Notes: a model not told the origin generated them from the letters alone. A stretch of 64,000 bases of DNA from Gari tellinella (GCA_922989275.2 OV277864.1:70994158-71058157), one strand, 5' to 3'; positions 33,960-45,410 are shown, counted from the first letter of the stretch. Program-made: numbers and translations.

Positions 33960-34960
33960 GCTTTTGCACATGAAGGAGTGCATGGTATTGGAGATTAACA
34001 TTTATTCCCCACATGAATAACAATGTGGATCCTCTATATATAAAAAAAATAGTTTGGTGTGTTTTGATTCCAGCCTGTGTACCCAAGACTTAAGCTTCCG
34101 TTTTATGGCTTGTCATAGCAGAGATGACTCTTACATGTATGGCACAGCAGCTGCACCCCAGTGGGGGGTCAGTATACAATTCGATTTCTAGCTAATTGGT
34201 TACTTCCTGTTGTTAGTTGTGATGATGCTTTGCGCTTTATGGCCCCTGGGCAGAAGCCTTGAGAGGTGAACTCCATGTGCGCTATGAGCATGACAGGCTG
34301 AACTATTTCTATGCAATTTCTGTCAACTAAAATCTGATGGTATATAATGAACAAACAAAATATACATTTTTGAAGAAACTGTTTACCATTCAACATATTT
34401 TAAAAGATCAGTTTAACCCTTTGCCTAATGAATATTCATGTCATTATTAATAACTGAATAATACAAAGTTTATGTTTAATACGGTAATGTCTTAATAAAT
34501 ATCCCTTTTTCCACCTGTAATAGGCAGCATTTATAGACCTATAATGTCATTTAAGAACCAGAGAGGACAGTCATTGATTATGGAGACTGTTCCTATATAG
34601 TAACCATCTGATCAGGATCTACTTTTAATCCATGTAAACGTTCTTTTACCGAGGTGAAAACCCGTGTCTGTTAAGTATGTTAAAAGTCAGCTTCTTTGTT
34701 ATATAGAAAAAGTATGATCAGTGCTACTTTCGGTTTGCTAAAAACGATGAAATAAATAACCGTCGCATTTGACATTAAACAAAATTAATACATTAAAATA
34801 CATAGGGATAAACGGGAGCTTGACTGCATATAGATATAGGTATCAAACTAATAAACCGCATTCGATCTATTCTTTTCCGAATCGTTTATGACCGTTATCG
34901 ACACCGTCTCAATACCGGAAACAACCTTTTCCTTATCAGGGGAGTTAACTCGTGATGAAA
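33960..34960. other. Gene-free stretch
   Basis: ORFs of 77 and 75 residues on the minus strand (33853-34396) have no recognised domain. No repeat family noticed. Confidence 0.4.
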
Positions 34961-35119
34961 ATTGGGATAACTCTGTAATGCGGTAGGGCCCCATTGTGTA
35001 CTGTCGATCACAACCATGCACTGTTAACAATGTACTAATTATGTACTTATAACAATGTACTAATCATGTACTCGTAACAATGTACTAATGCTGAACTGTT
35101 AACAATGTACTAATTCTGT

Positions 35120-35580
35120 ACCATTTCTGAGCTACATAGGCATGCAGATTTCATTGACCCCTTTGTCAATTTAAAACAAGCAATTTTCCTTCAATGAAAC
35201 TTTTGATTTGTAAAAAGAATATGCGGCAGCCTATAACAAAACGTTAAACATCTATCTAGATAAACAGTACATGTATTATTCTATAGTTTAGAGGTCAAGT
35301 CAATTCGGGGTCGATTTGACGAGGGACCGAATTGACCCGGGATCTTCTAAATTTTGTAAACAATCACGGAAAATTCTCATGAACTAACCTTCATCGGCTT
35401 CGCTAACAAAACACAGTTGAAAACCCAAGCATCGTCGACTGCGTGTATTAATTACGGTTCAACTTCACACTTTATGCAAGACTTTGGACAAACATCAATC
35501 GCTCGCTTCCAGATTTGAATTTCTGCCGAATTCTCCCGAAGTGGAGAGTAGCTAGATTCAAAAAGGGGAATAACCGCACG
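35120..35580. other. Gene-free stretch
   Basis: Unrecognised sequence between two GTAC-rich arrays of the outer element. Confidence 0.4.
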
Positions 35581-36013
35581 TAAGCAATGATGAACTATTA
35601 ATGTACTATCCAGATTGTTCAAGTTTAATTATGAACCAATGCTGAACAGTTATAGAAGAACTATGTTAAATGATGAACTATTAATGTACTATCCAGATTT
35701 TTTAAGTTTAATAAAGAACCAATGACGTACAGTTGAAGAAAGTTAATGTTCAATGCTGAATTAATAATGAACTGTCTGCTTAATGCTGAACTATCAAAGT
35801 ACTCTGGTGAATCTGAAATATAGTACATTGTTAGGGGTCTAATCGTGTACTTTTCAATGATGTACTAATACTGAACCACAACTATGTATTAAACAGTACA
35901 TTATTGGTTCATTATTGGTTCATAATTAGTTATTTGATTCATTTTATTTTTGTTTGGGTAATCTTAAAAGTAAGAGTACCAACAGGATCAGAATGCAAAA
36001 ATACACAAACCTG

Positions 36014-36266
36014 TTAACCCATTAACCCATAAATACGCCTTTTTACGCCTTTAAAAATTTGTTCCTCTTCTGAGGAAAATAGTTCCTTTTTATATAGTCA
36101 TGAATATGTATCTTGAAATACTTTCTATATCCTAATAGATGAAGGCTTAAATCAGGCTGAAAGTAAAGCAGAATGTGCCTTAAGGCACATTCTGCTTTAC
36201 TTTCAACCTGCTTTAAGTGGTCACCTATATTCAAAACTAGAATCAGACTATGGGGAAATGGGTTAA
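36014..36266. mobile_element. Family A MITE, complete reference copy
   Basis: 253 bp. TTAACCCATTAACCCATAAA left and TATGGGGAAATGGGTTAA right. In order: GAAAATAGTTCC, TAGTCATGAATATG, the central hairpin with arms GGCTGAAAGTAAAGCAGAAT meeting at TGTGCCTTAAGGCACA, then GTGGTCACC and TTCAAAACTAGAA. TTAA edges and CCC/GGG ends suit a piggyBac-type MITE. Confidence 0.9.
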
Positions 36267-37190
36267 ATCAATACAGAAAACACCCTTTTTATACAAATAT
36301 TAAGGACATATGCGCCCAAATGAAATCTCTGTAGGATCTCTATGACCATTTCTGCATAGGGTTTTCAAACATATTCAATCCTAGTGCCATGGTAAAAAGA
36401 AAACATAAATTATGATGTTCTTTTTTGTCAATGGGCATTTGAAATGTATAATGTAGCCATTCTTGGCAAATAGTCGACATGCATTTTTTTGGCTTCCTGA
36501 AATAATGTAAAGCAATAATTGGCACAAACAAACATTAAAACAGTTAAAACGTGATGCTTACTAAACGTATGATGCAAAGTGTATAGTTTGTTGCCTGCAA
36601 AATATATGCATTTTTCTAAATTATTTTTGGCTCAGATGCAATGAAAACACTCACTCAATCAAAATTTATTCGTAAGAAATTGATCAAAAAATGGTAAAAA
36701 GCATATGTTGCAATGCTTCTTTTGAAACTATAGGCACTTTCATACATATACCAATGGCCTAAATAAGCAGATGGCCTTTTATATGTGTTCTCGGGTTCAT
36801 GCTTATATTCACTTTGGTTGAAGTCCTGGGTTATTACCTTAGCCTGATTAGAGTGTTTGCCAAGTTTCACGTACTTTTATTTACCAAGTTCATTGTCATA
36901 TGTTTAACGTTTTTATTTTGCTATTAATAGAGATTGTTTGTACTGAAAGTACCTATGGGAGGTAACCGATACGCACGATTTCGTTGAGTAACGATTCTTG
37001 AATAATGTAAGTGTCACACGAATTGGCCGACTTTTAAGACGAAAAGATTAAATCAGGGTTGATCACATATGCGGCTCACTGTGTGTACAGCCTAGTGTAA
37101 ATAATGAACTACCTCTGCTGGAGTATTTTGAATTTTTTTTATTTTAGATTAATAGAGACCTGAATTTTGATTTGAGGTCAGAAATTGGGT
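36267..37190. other. Gene-free stretch
   Basis: Three minus-strand ORFs of 60-71 residues without recognised domains. No repeat noticed. Confidence 0.4.
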
Positions 37191-37194
37191 TGCA

Positions 37195-37307
37195 GGTCAA
37201 AACGCCCCCAAGTCAAAACGCCCAATGGTCAAAACGCCCCCACAATTGGTCAAAACGCCCCCATAATTGGTCAAAATGCCCCCAATCCCTAGTCAAAACG
37301 CCCCCAT
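37195..37307. repeat. Tandem array GGTCAAAACGCCCCCA, six units
   Basis: Unit length is 16-21 bases with variable spacers such as CAATT and TAATT. The look is like the GGACAATTCCCCAC terminal arrays at 31847 and 33680, but no inverted partner was found in the window. Confidence 0.8.
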
Positions 37308-37322
37308 TTATATATAAATATC

Positions 37323-38504
37323 TTTTTAGCTCACCTGGCACGAAGTGCCAAGGTGAGCTTTTAGGATCGCTGAATGTCCGTCGTCCGTCCGTCTGTCCGT
37401 TCACAAGTGTTCGTTAACGCTCTAGCGCCTACAAATTTCATCCGATCTTCATGACAATGTTTGACTTGATGAAATCTAGGTCAAGTTCCAATGTGGGTCA
37501 TGTCCGGTCAAAAACTAGGTCACTAGGTCAAATCATAGGAAAACCTTGTTAACACTCTAGAGGCTACAAATCTCAATGGATCTTAATGAAACTTGGTCAG
37601 AATGTTTGCCTTATTGATATCTAGGTCAAGTTTGAATGTGGGTCATGTCCGGTCAAAAACTAGTCACTAGGTCAAATCATAGATAAACCTTGTTAACACT
37701 CTAGAAGCTACAAATCTAAATGGATCTTAATGAAACTTGGTCAGAATGTTTGCCTCATTGATATCTAGGTCAAGTTGGAATGTGGGTCATGTCCGGTCAA
37801 AAACTAGGTCACTAGGTCAAATCATAGAAAAAACCTCGTTTACACTCTGGTGGCTACAAATCTCATCCGATCTTCATGAAACTTGGTCAGAATGTTTGCC
37901 TAATTAATATCTAGGTCAAGTTCGAATGTGGGTCATGTTTGGTTAAGAACTAGGTCACTAGGTCAAATCATAGTAAAACCTTGTTAACACTCTAGAGGCT
38001 ACAAATATTTCAATAGATCTTAATGAAACTTGGTCAGAATGTTTGCCTCATTGATATCTAGGTCAAGTTTGAATGTGGGTCATGTCTGGTCAAAAACAAG
38101 GTCACTAGGTCAAATCATAGAAAAACCTTGTTAACACTCTTGAAGCTACACATCTCTATGGATCTTAATGAAACTTGGTCAGTTCGAATGTGGGTCATGT
38201 CCGGTCAAAAACTAGGTCACTAGGTCAAATCATAGAAAAACCTCGTTTACACTCTAGAGGCTACAAATCTCCATGGATCTTAATGAAACTTGGTCAGAAT
38301 GTTTGCCTTATTGATATCTAGGTCAAGTTCGAATGTGGGTCATGTCCGGTCAAAAACTAGGTCACTAGGTCAAATCATAGTAAAACCTTGTTTACACTCT
38401 AAAGGTTGATTGTGGGTCATGTCCAGTCGTAATCTAGGTCACTATAGGTCAAGTTTGCCATGGTGTACCAGGTGAGCGATTTAGGGCCATAGTGGCCCTT
38501 GTTT
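37323..38504 (+). mobile_element. Helentron-like non-autonomous element (HINE) 1
   Basis: Head hairpin AGCTCACCTGGCACGAAGTG with CCAAGGTGAGCT, then a GTCCGTCGTCCGTCCG tract. Six to seven tandem units of about 145 bp follow (CTCTAGAGGCTACAAAT at 37554, 37699, 37845, 37990, 38136, 38257). The tail CAGGTGAGCGATTTAGGGCC has a GGGCCATAGTGGCCC hairpin just before the end. A tandem core, a subterminal inverted head and tail, and a short 3' hairpin are the plan of Helentron-associated elements (inference from structure). Confidence 0.7.
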
Positions 38505-39614
38505 ATGCTATATAAAGTATATCATTATGAATTTTGTTTGATTTTTATACGACTATTAATCGATGATTGTTATTTTCATATGTTTTTAAGGTGATTTCAA
38601 TTTCCCCGACATTGTTAGTCGTAAATAAATACATGAGTATTTACTGCAATAAACACTGATATACACTTACAGAAAATGAATATAAAGTAGTCACCTGATT
38701 TTTAAAAATAGAAACAGGTTAAGGCTTAAATTCCATCTCCATAATTTATAACTTCATTTTTTAACAACCGTATACTTTATCTACTTTATGTGTGTTGTTA
38801 ATTATCGCCACGTGTTTGCTGAAGTGCTGAAGTGATTACCAAAGGTGTGAAGTGTGTGCTCAAAACTCAGTTTTGATAACTTGCGCTAGTTTTTACAAAA
38901 CATACTGGAACTGATTTAAATTACTTGATATGGATATATTTTTACAGTATTATTATGATATGCAACTACTAGCTATATACAAAATGATTTTTAGGATTAA
39001 TCGTGGGATTTTTACAAGTAAATGTGACTCAATCTGTGATTTTACAGAATAAAACTTATTTTCCTCTCAGTAAATGTGGTATCTCCATGAGACCCTGAGA
39101 CGGCACCTGTTGCAAATTTAGCTTGACATCACAGGGGTTCATTGAGGAGACTACTTACCAAGCTGAGTATCTACATCAAACGCTCTTAATAATCATAATA
39201 ATAATAATTATAATAAAGACTTTATTTCAAGAGGGTAACACATTTAGAACCCACAACTAATTTCCCTTGTGACCTTTAACCTTTTTTGTTTCAAATTGAA
39301 AGTGTTTTGTATTTGCTTACTTTAGAATCACAAATATGTCTTCCAACTGCTTTTTGACTGTGGCATTTACAACAAATACAGACATTATACAACCTGAAAT
39401 TGACCTATAGCATGTAATAAAAGTTTGCAAACACATGGAGTAAAACACTGTTCTTCTTCAAACTTTTTTTTCCAACTCTCTTCCGCATAATCCTTAACTT
39501 TTTCTTTATTCCTTGCTATACATAAATAGACAGAAAATATAGTTGTTAAGAAACTAATATATGCTGTATTATGGTAATATTTCATTGTGTGTCTTATATT
39601 TGTCTGTACATGTA
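38505..39614. other. Gene-free stretch
   Basis: No supported gene. A short (AAT)n tract lies at about 39190-39215. Confidence 0.4.
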
Positions 39615-40773
39615 TACTCAGCAAAAATAGAAACTTTACATGAGATTCTAATGCGTATAATTCTGTCTATAAACACACATTTGCAGAAAGCTTATTGTTA
39701 TTTAAAACTTTGGATCAATGTCTGCAATTTCTTGACAATGGTAATGAAAAAAATCGTAATTGGACGTCAAAATGCATAGGGGTCGATTTCAAGATTCTCA
39801 GAGATGTCAAGGTGTACGCAAGATTTGTTTAAATAATTTTTCCGGTTTCATTTTAGTGACTTTTTGCATAAAGTCATTTCAGTAGCGTGCATGCCTACCG
39901 TCCCGTTTAATGCAAGCAACACTCCGTCTTGGATGTACCGTCTACTGGCATTATCTTGGATGACGTGCCATTTTCGTAATCGAGCATGTCTGAGGTCGTT
40001 GGTTGTGTCAATCTGGTAATTGTTCCGCCCCTGACGCCAAGTTTACCCAATACATGCACTATTGATTTCAGATCCGGTGATACTGAAGGCAAGGACATGA
40101 CGTTAACGTTATTCTAGGCGTTGTGCGTGCAGTTAAGATCTGCCTAGAATAGGTCTACGGGTACGGATAGGACCGTGTCATTGCCTCAGAAGATTCCTTA
40201 TTGTATCGGCAGTGATCCAAAACCGCCGAGCAGTAACCGTTGTTGGGATGAAACGGTTACGTCGGTACGTTAACGTAAGAGCGCGGTCGTCTCTACGTGA
40301 CGTCAACGATCTCGGACGATCCTGGAATTACCCCATAACTCTGTAACAAGTGGTCATGATATGAATTGTCCACCGTTTGTGTCCAAAATGACGCGTAATA
40401 TCAGTTACCGACGCGCCCGCAGTAAGCATGCCAAATGGCCTGATTTCTGTTATTTTCAGGAAGCTGTGGCATCTCAGTTTGGAAACGCAAATGTTTACAA
40501 TTTTGGTTTTTCGGTGTTTGGCTAAAGCCTGCGTGTGTCAGTTGCATTAAATAAACTTGAAATAAACACTGAATAGGTCAACTCGCCGTCAGTGTTAAAT
40601 ACCGGAAGTGGAAAGCGTGCTTCGTCGTGCGCGGTATAAATTAGCGAAAGTGTGGCTGTGTATGGTCTTTATCGGTTACTTCATTATGAAATATGCGTAT
40701 ATTTCATGAAACGTCATTAAAACATCATTTAAACCGGCTCTTAATTATGTAAAGTTTCTATTTTTGCTAAGTA
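39615..40773 (-). mobile_element. Tc1/mariner-type element, internally deleted (copy 2)
   Basis: About 1.16 kb between TACTCAGCAAAAATAGAAAC and TTTCTATTTTTGCTAAGTA. It aligns along its length with 5871-7014 (for example GACGTCAAAATGCATAGGGG, ACCGGAAGTGGAAAGCGTG), including the same missing middle of the transposase. Confidence 0.85.
39890..40420 (-). pseudogene. Tc1/mariner transposase remnant (copy 2)
   Basis: The open stretch 39907-40098 includes LPSVSPDLKSIVHVLGKLGV, matching the Tc1 signature SPDLNPIE.VW that holds the last catalytic acid. Here that residue is V, so the catalytic position is lost. The DNA-binding part upstream (40110-40420) is broken by stops but aligns with copy 1. Confidence 0.75.
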
Positions 40774-40993
40774 TATATGTATATTGAGAAATAAAACATT
40801 ACATAATAAAAAAAAACACCTGAAATTGAATATAGTGCTAAAGACGACTCTGGTCTACATTAGCTTCAATGCATCTGTTAGGTCATGGTTTTGTTCAGCG
40901 CCTTTTAGGGTTAAACCCATTACCCCATTTATACACCTTTTTATGCCTTTAATTTATTCATCCAAAGAAACACATAGTTCCAATTTATGCAAT

Positions 40994-41449
40994 TGAAGCG
41001 GGCAAAGCTCTAGGGGAAGCCTTGCCCGTCACGAATACCGAGTTCTTTGTTTGAGGAGAGTAACATATAAGTGACTAGTCCTTCATATTATCAGATCTTT
41101 ATTACTACTAAATGTAATAACTAATTTGCTGGCTGCTATTATCTATCAGAGTTGGTAACTACGTACCTCTCTAACATTCAAGATCACCAGATCTTTCTTT
41201 ATATGTGAATGCAATTTGCCAGCCCTGTTTGATTTAACAACAGCCTACTTACAGACAGACTGTTGTACAATCAAAAGGGCGTACAAACATGAATATCAAC
41301 CAATACATATACATTACTAAGATAAATAAACAGATTATAATAATTATTCAAAATGCCTAGTGAAAGTACTGAACTTGTTTTGGAAACCTATATTACTATT
41401 AAAACTATCTAGCCTAAACTTTCAAATTACCTCCCTTTTCCCCATTACA
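40994..41449 (-). repeat. LTR (3' LTR in the element's sense)
   Basis: Starts TGTAATGGGG on the minus strand. A TATA-like CATATAAAG (about 41198-41206) and, about 100 bases downstream in that sense, AATAAA (41098-41103) fit a promoter and polyadenylation signal around a short R region. Confidence 0.85.
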
Positions 41450-41460
41450 CTCCCCCACCT
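41450..41460 (-). other. Polypurine tract
   Basis: Minus strand AGGTGGGGGAG abutting the TGTAATGG start of the 3' LTR, the expected site for plus-strand priming. Confidence 0.8.
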
Positions 41461-42584
41461 AAACAGATGCACATTAAACGCATTTGTTTAAATTGAAGAA
41501 AAGTTTAACAAAATGAATTTAGAAAATGAATACTATAAGTTAGAAAATATTAAATAAATTATTTAAGTATGATTACATATGATTGAGGATACCGCCTGTT
41601 CAAACGTTTAACCCCTGAACAAAATCTGCAAACTCCTAATTTTCAAACAGTATTCTTTTCAAAAATAATAAAGACATCTGTATTGTTAAAACATCAAAGA
41701 ATTTTTGAAAATGACAAACATTTTTGACTCTGATCAAATGGCATCGACATGAGCCTTTTGATCTTAATCTACAATGTTTAACTATAACACAAACAGGGGG
41801 AAAATGTTTAAAACGGCGGTGACCATCTCTTATTGACACTCTTAATCTTAATTTTGCTTAAACAAAAACAATTATATCAAAATTGGATACAGAATCGAGC
41901 ATTTAGCAACTATAAAGTTCTGACATTTAAACTTCACAAACACAAATCACAAAACCTGTTCATCCCTAATATTGATAAACCCAACTCATTTTTGAGAATA
42001 TCCAATATATATCTACTACAACTCAACGGAAGAACTACTTCCATACACTTCTTCATCTAGACAATGATGCTGCAGCCTTTGACACAACTAGTACAATTGG
42101 CTAGTCATCTACGGAATATTTCTTTCAAATGTAAATATTACTCTCAATGACAGCACGAAACCAGGACGTGTCAAAAGAACTGTATGCATCAAAACCATTG
42201 CTATGTTTATTCCACCATAACTAGAATGACTACGGAATAGTATGTTTACCTTATACCATTACTCTCATCATTCATCTCTGTTTGGCTTTAGGAAAAATCC
42301 ACAACAACAAAAAAATCCTTAAATTCATAACATGAACTACTAAACAACAAATACGACAAATATCAGTATTGAATCTATGATTTGTGAAGTCTAAAGCGTA
42401 ACAATATTCTTCCCTTTTAGTATCCAAACAAAACTAAAACGGCAAATATGCCATGAAAAACAAATTTGTGCATCGATTCTCTGACCAATTTTGAAATAAA
42501 ACTGTAACACATTTTGACAAAAATAACTGTAACACATTTTGACAATTGTTTTATATAAAATCAACAAATAAGTAGCATCAAGTT

Positions 42585-42978
42585 TTAATTGATCAAAACT
42601 GACATCATAAATATCACTATCTTAAATTAACAATATCAAATTGGAATTGATCAAAGCTGACATCATTAATATCACTATCTGAAATTTACAATTATCAAAT
42701 TTGAATTGATCAAAGCTGATACTTGTAAATATCACTATCTCTACAGCTAATGCAATGTATTTGTCAAAAGACATAATAATGCATTTACTACACATACAAG
42801 ATACTATTTACAAAACTCTTGGTCTGGTTTCAATATTCAAATACATACCAATACATTTACTACACACACAGTATACTATTTACAAAATATTGGTCCGGAT
42901 CCAATATTCAAATACATACTAATACATTTACTACACATACAGTATAATATTTACAAAATATTGGTCTGGTCTTAATAT
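42585..42978. repeat. Two tandem-repeat blocks in the LTR element
   Basis: 42585-42745 holds three units of about 67 bp (AATTGATCAAA(A/G)CTGA, AAATATCACTATCT). 42777-42978 holds three units of about 66 bp (AATACATTTACTACACA, TATTTACAAAATATTGGTC). No coding function is apparent. Confidence 0.7.
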
Positions 42979-43320
42979 TCAATGACAGAGAATATTCTGT
43001 CCATCAAATTTGTCTTGCTCTTTTTCTTTTCGAAAAACTCTGTGTTGAGACAAAGAACTGTCATGTTGACCAATCCCAGTGTTTTGTGTAGCTAAGTGAT
43101 CTAGGGCTACACTATTCCTAACTTGGTGAGGCATATTTGAGTATAAAGTGTTCTGAGCTAAGTCTACATTGTTCTTGTTAGAAGTCTGATCACTGAACCC
43201 TTGGTATAATGTTTCACTATAAGTTGGATCACTAGCCACCCTAGGGGGAAACTGATACATTCCTTGCCCACCCACCCTAGGGGGGAACTTATGCATGTCT
43301 TGCTCCTGAACTACATTCAC
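42979..43320 (-). pseudogene. FPPR-repeat ORF, downstream part
   Basis: 113 residues. It begins inside a motif array: EQDMHKFPPRV, then GQGMYQFPPRV, followed by a polar Asn/Gln/Ser-rich tail. It is in a different frame from the upstream 235-residue ORF that carries the same motif, so the two look like one reading frame broken by a small indel near 43321-43340. No retroviral Gag signature (zinc knuckle or major homology region) is visible. Confidence 0.55.
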
Positions 43321-43337
43321 CCTAGGGGGGAACTTAT

Positions 43338-44045
43338 TTATTTCTTTTCCCCTTGAACTACACTCTCCCTAGGGGGGAACTTTTTTATTTCTTGCTCCCG
43401 TACTACACTCGACCTAGGGGGGAACTGGTGCATTCCCTGCTCCTGTACTATAAGACTGTCAATTTGAGCTTGTAAAGACAATAGAAGTTTCAAATGTTCA
43501 TTTTCACCACTTGTTTTTAATTGACTGTTCTGTGGTTGTGTATCTGGATGCCAAGATCCTTTATTAGTGTCTTTAAAGATAGAGTGCTTTTGAGCAAAAA
43601 CCGACGCAGTCTTTGAAGCACTGACGTCTGCTGCTTGTATATTGTCATGTTGTGAAACAGCTGTTTGTAATAAACCAGATTTTGTTTCTAAATTTGAAAG
43701 AAATGTTTGCTTTACCTTTGAATCTGCCTGACAGTCACTTTTATCAATGCCAGTGCTTTGTTTTAACCCATGCACTGGTGAAGCTAGCTCTTTACGAATA
43801 AAATCATATACAGAAGTGTGTTTTGTAAACTGAGGTGTACTATACACAGGTAAACAAGGTTTAGCACGTGTAGAGTGTGCCTCGTGTTGTGACGGTAGTG
43901 TTTTATTTTGTTTACGCCTTTCTGTTATATTTTGATCCGAAAACGACAAAAACTTTTCAATTTTGGAAGAAACATTTGCTGCTTCCTGATCTGTTAATGT
44001 TAAGGACTGATCTTTGCCAGTAGCCATTTTGCCGTTATTTGACAA
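43338..44045 (-). CDS. FPPR-repeat ORF of the LTR element, upstream part
   Basis: 235 residues, placed as the first ORF after the primer site, the position of gag. Start: MSNNGKMATGKDQ. It is hydrophilic and rich in Ser, Gln, Lys and Thr, with no signal peptide or membrane segment. Near the C-terminus a stretch LLLSLQAQIDSLI could form a short coiled coil, followed by two copies of a motif ending FPPR (EQGMHQFPPR, EQEIKKFPPR) that continues in the downstream ORF. No known domain recognised; a diverged Gag-like protein or an acquired sequence are both possible. Confidence 0.5.
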   Translation of the reverse strand: MSNNGKMATGKDQSLTLTDQEAANVSSKIEKFLSFSDQNITERRKQNKTLPSQHEAHSTRAKPCLPVYSTPQFTKHTSVYDFIRKELASPVHGLKQSTGIDKSDCQADSKVKQTFLSNLETKSGLLQTAVSQHDNIQAADVSASKTASVFAQKHSIFKDTNKGSWHPDTQPQNSQLKTSGENEHLKLLLSLQAQIDSLIVQEQGMHQFPPRSSVVREQEIKKFPPRESVVQGEKK

Positions 44046-44172
44046 ACCATAAAACTAAATTATTTAATTATATTTGACAGAAAAGAAATAACTTATAGGC
44101 CTCAACATTTATTTTTTTTTTTATTTTTATTTTTTAAATTTACAAGTTTCAAGTTAACTCTCTTCAAACAAA

Positions 44173-44186
44173 TGGACGAGCCCCCA
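44173..44186 (-). other. Primer binding site, tRNA-Pro type
   Basis: Minus strand TGGGGGCTCGTCCA, three bases after the 5' LTR. Its first 13 bases match the tRNA-Pro primer site used by murine leukaemia virus (known fact); the 3' end of tRNA-Pro would pair here. Confidence 0.8.
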
Positions 44187-44189
44187 ATT

Positions 44190-44645
44190 TGTAGCGGGCA
44201 AAGCTCTAGGGGAAGCCTTGCCCGTCACGAATACCGAGTTCTTTGTTTGAGGAGAGTAACATATAAGTGACTAGTCCTTCATATTATCAGATCTTTATTA
44301 CTACTATATGTAATAACTAATTTGCTGGCTGCTATTATCTATCAGAGTTGGTAACTACGTACCTCTCTAACATTCAAGATCACCAGATCTTTCTTTATAT
44401 GTGAATGCAATTTGCCAGCCCTGTTTGATTTAACAACAGCCTACTTACAGACAGACTGTTGTACAATCAAAAGGGCGTACAAACATGAACATCAACCCAT
44501 ACATATACATTACTAAGATAAATAAACAGATTATAATAATTATTCAAAATGCCTAGTGAAAGTACTGAACTTGTTTTGGAAACCTATATTACTATTAAAA
44601 CTATCTAGCCTAAACTTTCAAATTACCTCCCTTTTCCCCATTACA
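44190..44645 (-). repeat. LTR (5' LTR in the element's sense)
   Basis: About 99 percent identical to 40994-41449 by eye (differences near the TGTAGC/TGAAGC edge, ACTATATG/ACTAAATG, GAACATC/GAATATC, CCCATAC/CCAATAC). Confidence 0.85.
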
Positions 44646-44755
44646 CAATCATGAACATGAACCATCAGAAATATTTTCTATGTCCTAGCAGGTGTTAACT
44701 TAAAGCAGGGTGAATGTAAAGCAGAGGCACATTTTGCTTTACTTTCAACCTGCTT

Positions 44756-44994
44756 TAACCCATTACTCCTTAGCCTGTTTCTAGTTTTGAAGATTATGTG
44801 ATCACTTGAAGCAGATCGAAAGTAAAGCAGAATGTTCTTTATAGCACATTCTGCTTTACCATTAGCCTGCTTTAAGTTATCATCTGAATATTTCTTATGG
44901 TGTATATTTTTGATTGAATATAATGGAAATATTTTCTGAAGTGGAATAATAAATTAAAGGCCTATAATGGTGTATAATAGGATAATGCGTTGAA
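44756..44994 (-). mobile_element. Family A MITE, reverse orientation
   Basis: TTAACCCATTACTCCTTAGC left end, hairpin GATCGAAAGTAAAGCAGAAT with ATTCTGCTTTACCATTAGCC, and the right end CTATAATGGTGTATAATAGG without a clean TTAA. Confidence 0.75.
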
Positions 44995-45082
44995 TTGTCA
45001 CATGTCTTCAAAACTAGAAACATGCTATATGGACCGGTTACTGGTTTAAAGGTATGATTCTTTAAATCAAACAACAAAGTAC

Positions 45083-45333
45083 TTTACCCATTGCCCAATG
45101 ACTATACCTTTAATTTATCCCTCAACGCAAGAAAATAATTCCACTTTTTTATGGTCATGCATAATTATATACCACAAGAAATAAATTATATACTGTAGCA
45201 GATGGTAGCTTAAATGAAGCACTCTGAAAGTAAAAGCAGAAGTCGACGTTGGGGGCATTCTGCTTTACTTTCAACCTGTTTTAAGTAGTAACCTATCTTC
45301 AGTATAGAAACCGGCTATTGGGTAATGGGTTAA
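45083..45333 (+). mobile_element. Family A MITE
   Basis: TTTACCCATTGCCCAATGAC to GGCTATTGGGTAATGGGTTAA. The hairpin is disturbed by an insertion near GTCGACGTTGGGGGCATTC. Confidence 0.75.
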
Positions 45334-45410
45334 AGTAATGAACCACTAGTGTTACATTTAATCAGGGCTGCCATTTCTCCGAACTTTTCAGAAATCTTAG
45401 GATTTTTATC

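Larger units (their letters stand above)
29959..34996. mobile_element. Inner inverted repeat pair (CAATGGGGCCCTACCG)
   Basis: CAATGGGGCCCTACCG plus ACAGAGTTATCCC at 29959-29991 is inverted at 34964-34996 with two mismatches in about 33. It could be the TIR of a 5.0 kb element, or the inner part of the outer element's extended ends, since the GTAC arrays abut it on both sides. Confidence 0.6.
29238..35963. mobile_element. Outer element of a nested stack (ATTACCCAAAC ends)
   Basis: ATTACCCAAACAAAAA at 29238-29253 is exactly inverted at 35948-35963. CAAATAACTA and the AATG(A/T)AC(T/C)AAT-rich sequence beyond continue the inverted match for about 70 bases. GTAC-rich arrays (AACAATGTACTAAT) line both ends (29870-29958, 35033-35120, 35585-35900). 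I see no transposase. The interior holds at least four younger insertions. No target duplication was found, so the outer boundary is tentative. Confidence 0.55.
40990..44649 (-). mobile_element. Young LTR retrotransposon lacking pol
   Basis: Two 456 bp LTRs in direct repeat (40994-41449 and 44190-44645), TG..CA ends, about four differences between them, CAAT duplicated at 40990-40993 and 44646-44649. Minus-strand order: 5' LTR (44645-44190), tRNA-Pro type primer site, FPPR-repeat ORFs, a long non-coding tract with two tandem-repeat blocks, polypurine tract, 3' LTR. Only 2.74 kb of interior, with no protease, reverse transcriptase or integrase, so movement must have relied on enzymes from another element. 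Confidence 0.9.
40911..44759 (+). mobile_element. Family A element interrupted by the LTR retrotransposon
   Basis: TTAAACCCATTACCCCATTT starts at 40911 and runs to CCAATTTATGCAAT. After 44645 it resumes with CATGAACATGAACCATCAGA, the hairpin, and CTGCTTTAA at 44759. Other A copies (for example 48085-48115) read AATTTATACAATCATGAAC without interruption. Confidence 0.8.

Noticed and set aside
43338..44045. FPPR repeats read as a neuropeptide precursor
   Set aside because: No signal peptide, no regular dibasic or Gly-amide processing sites, and the ORF lies inside an LTR element with primer site and polypurine tract.
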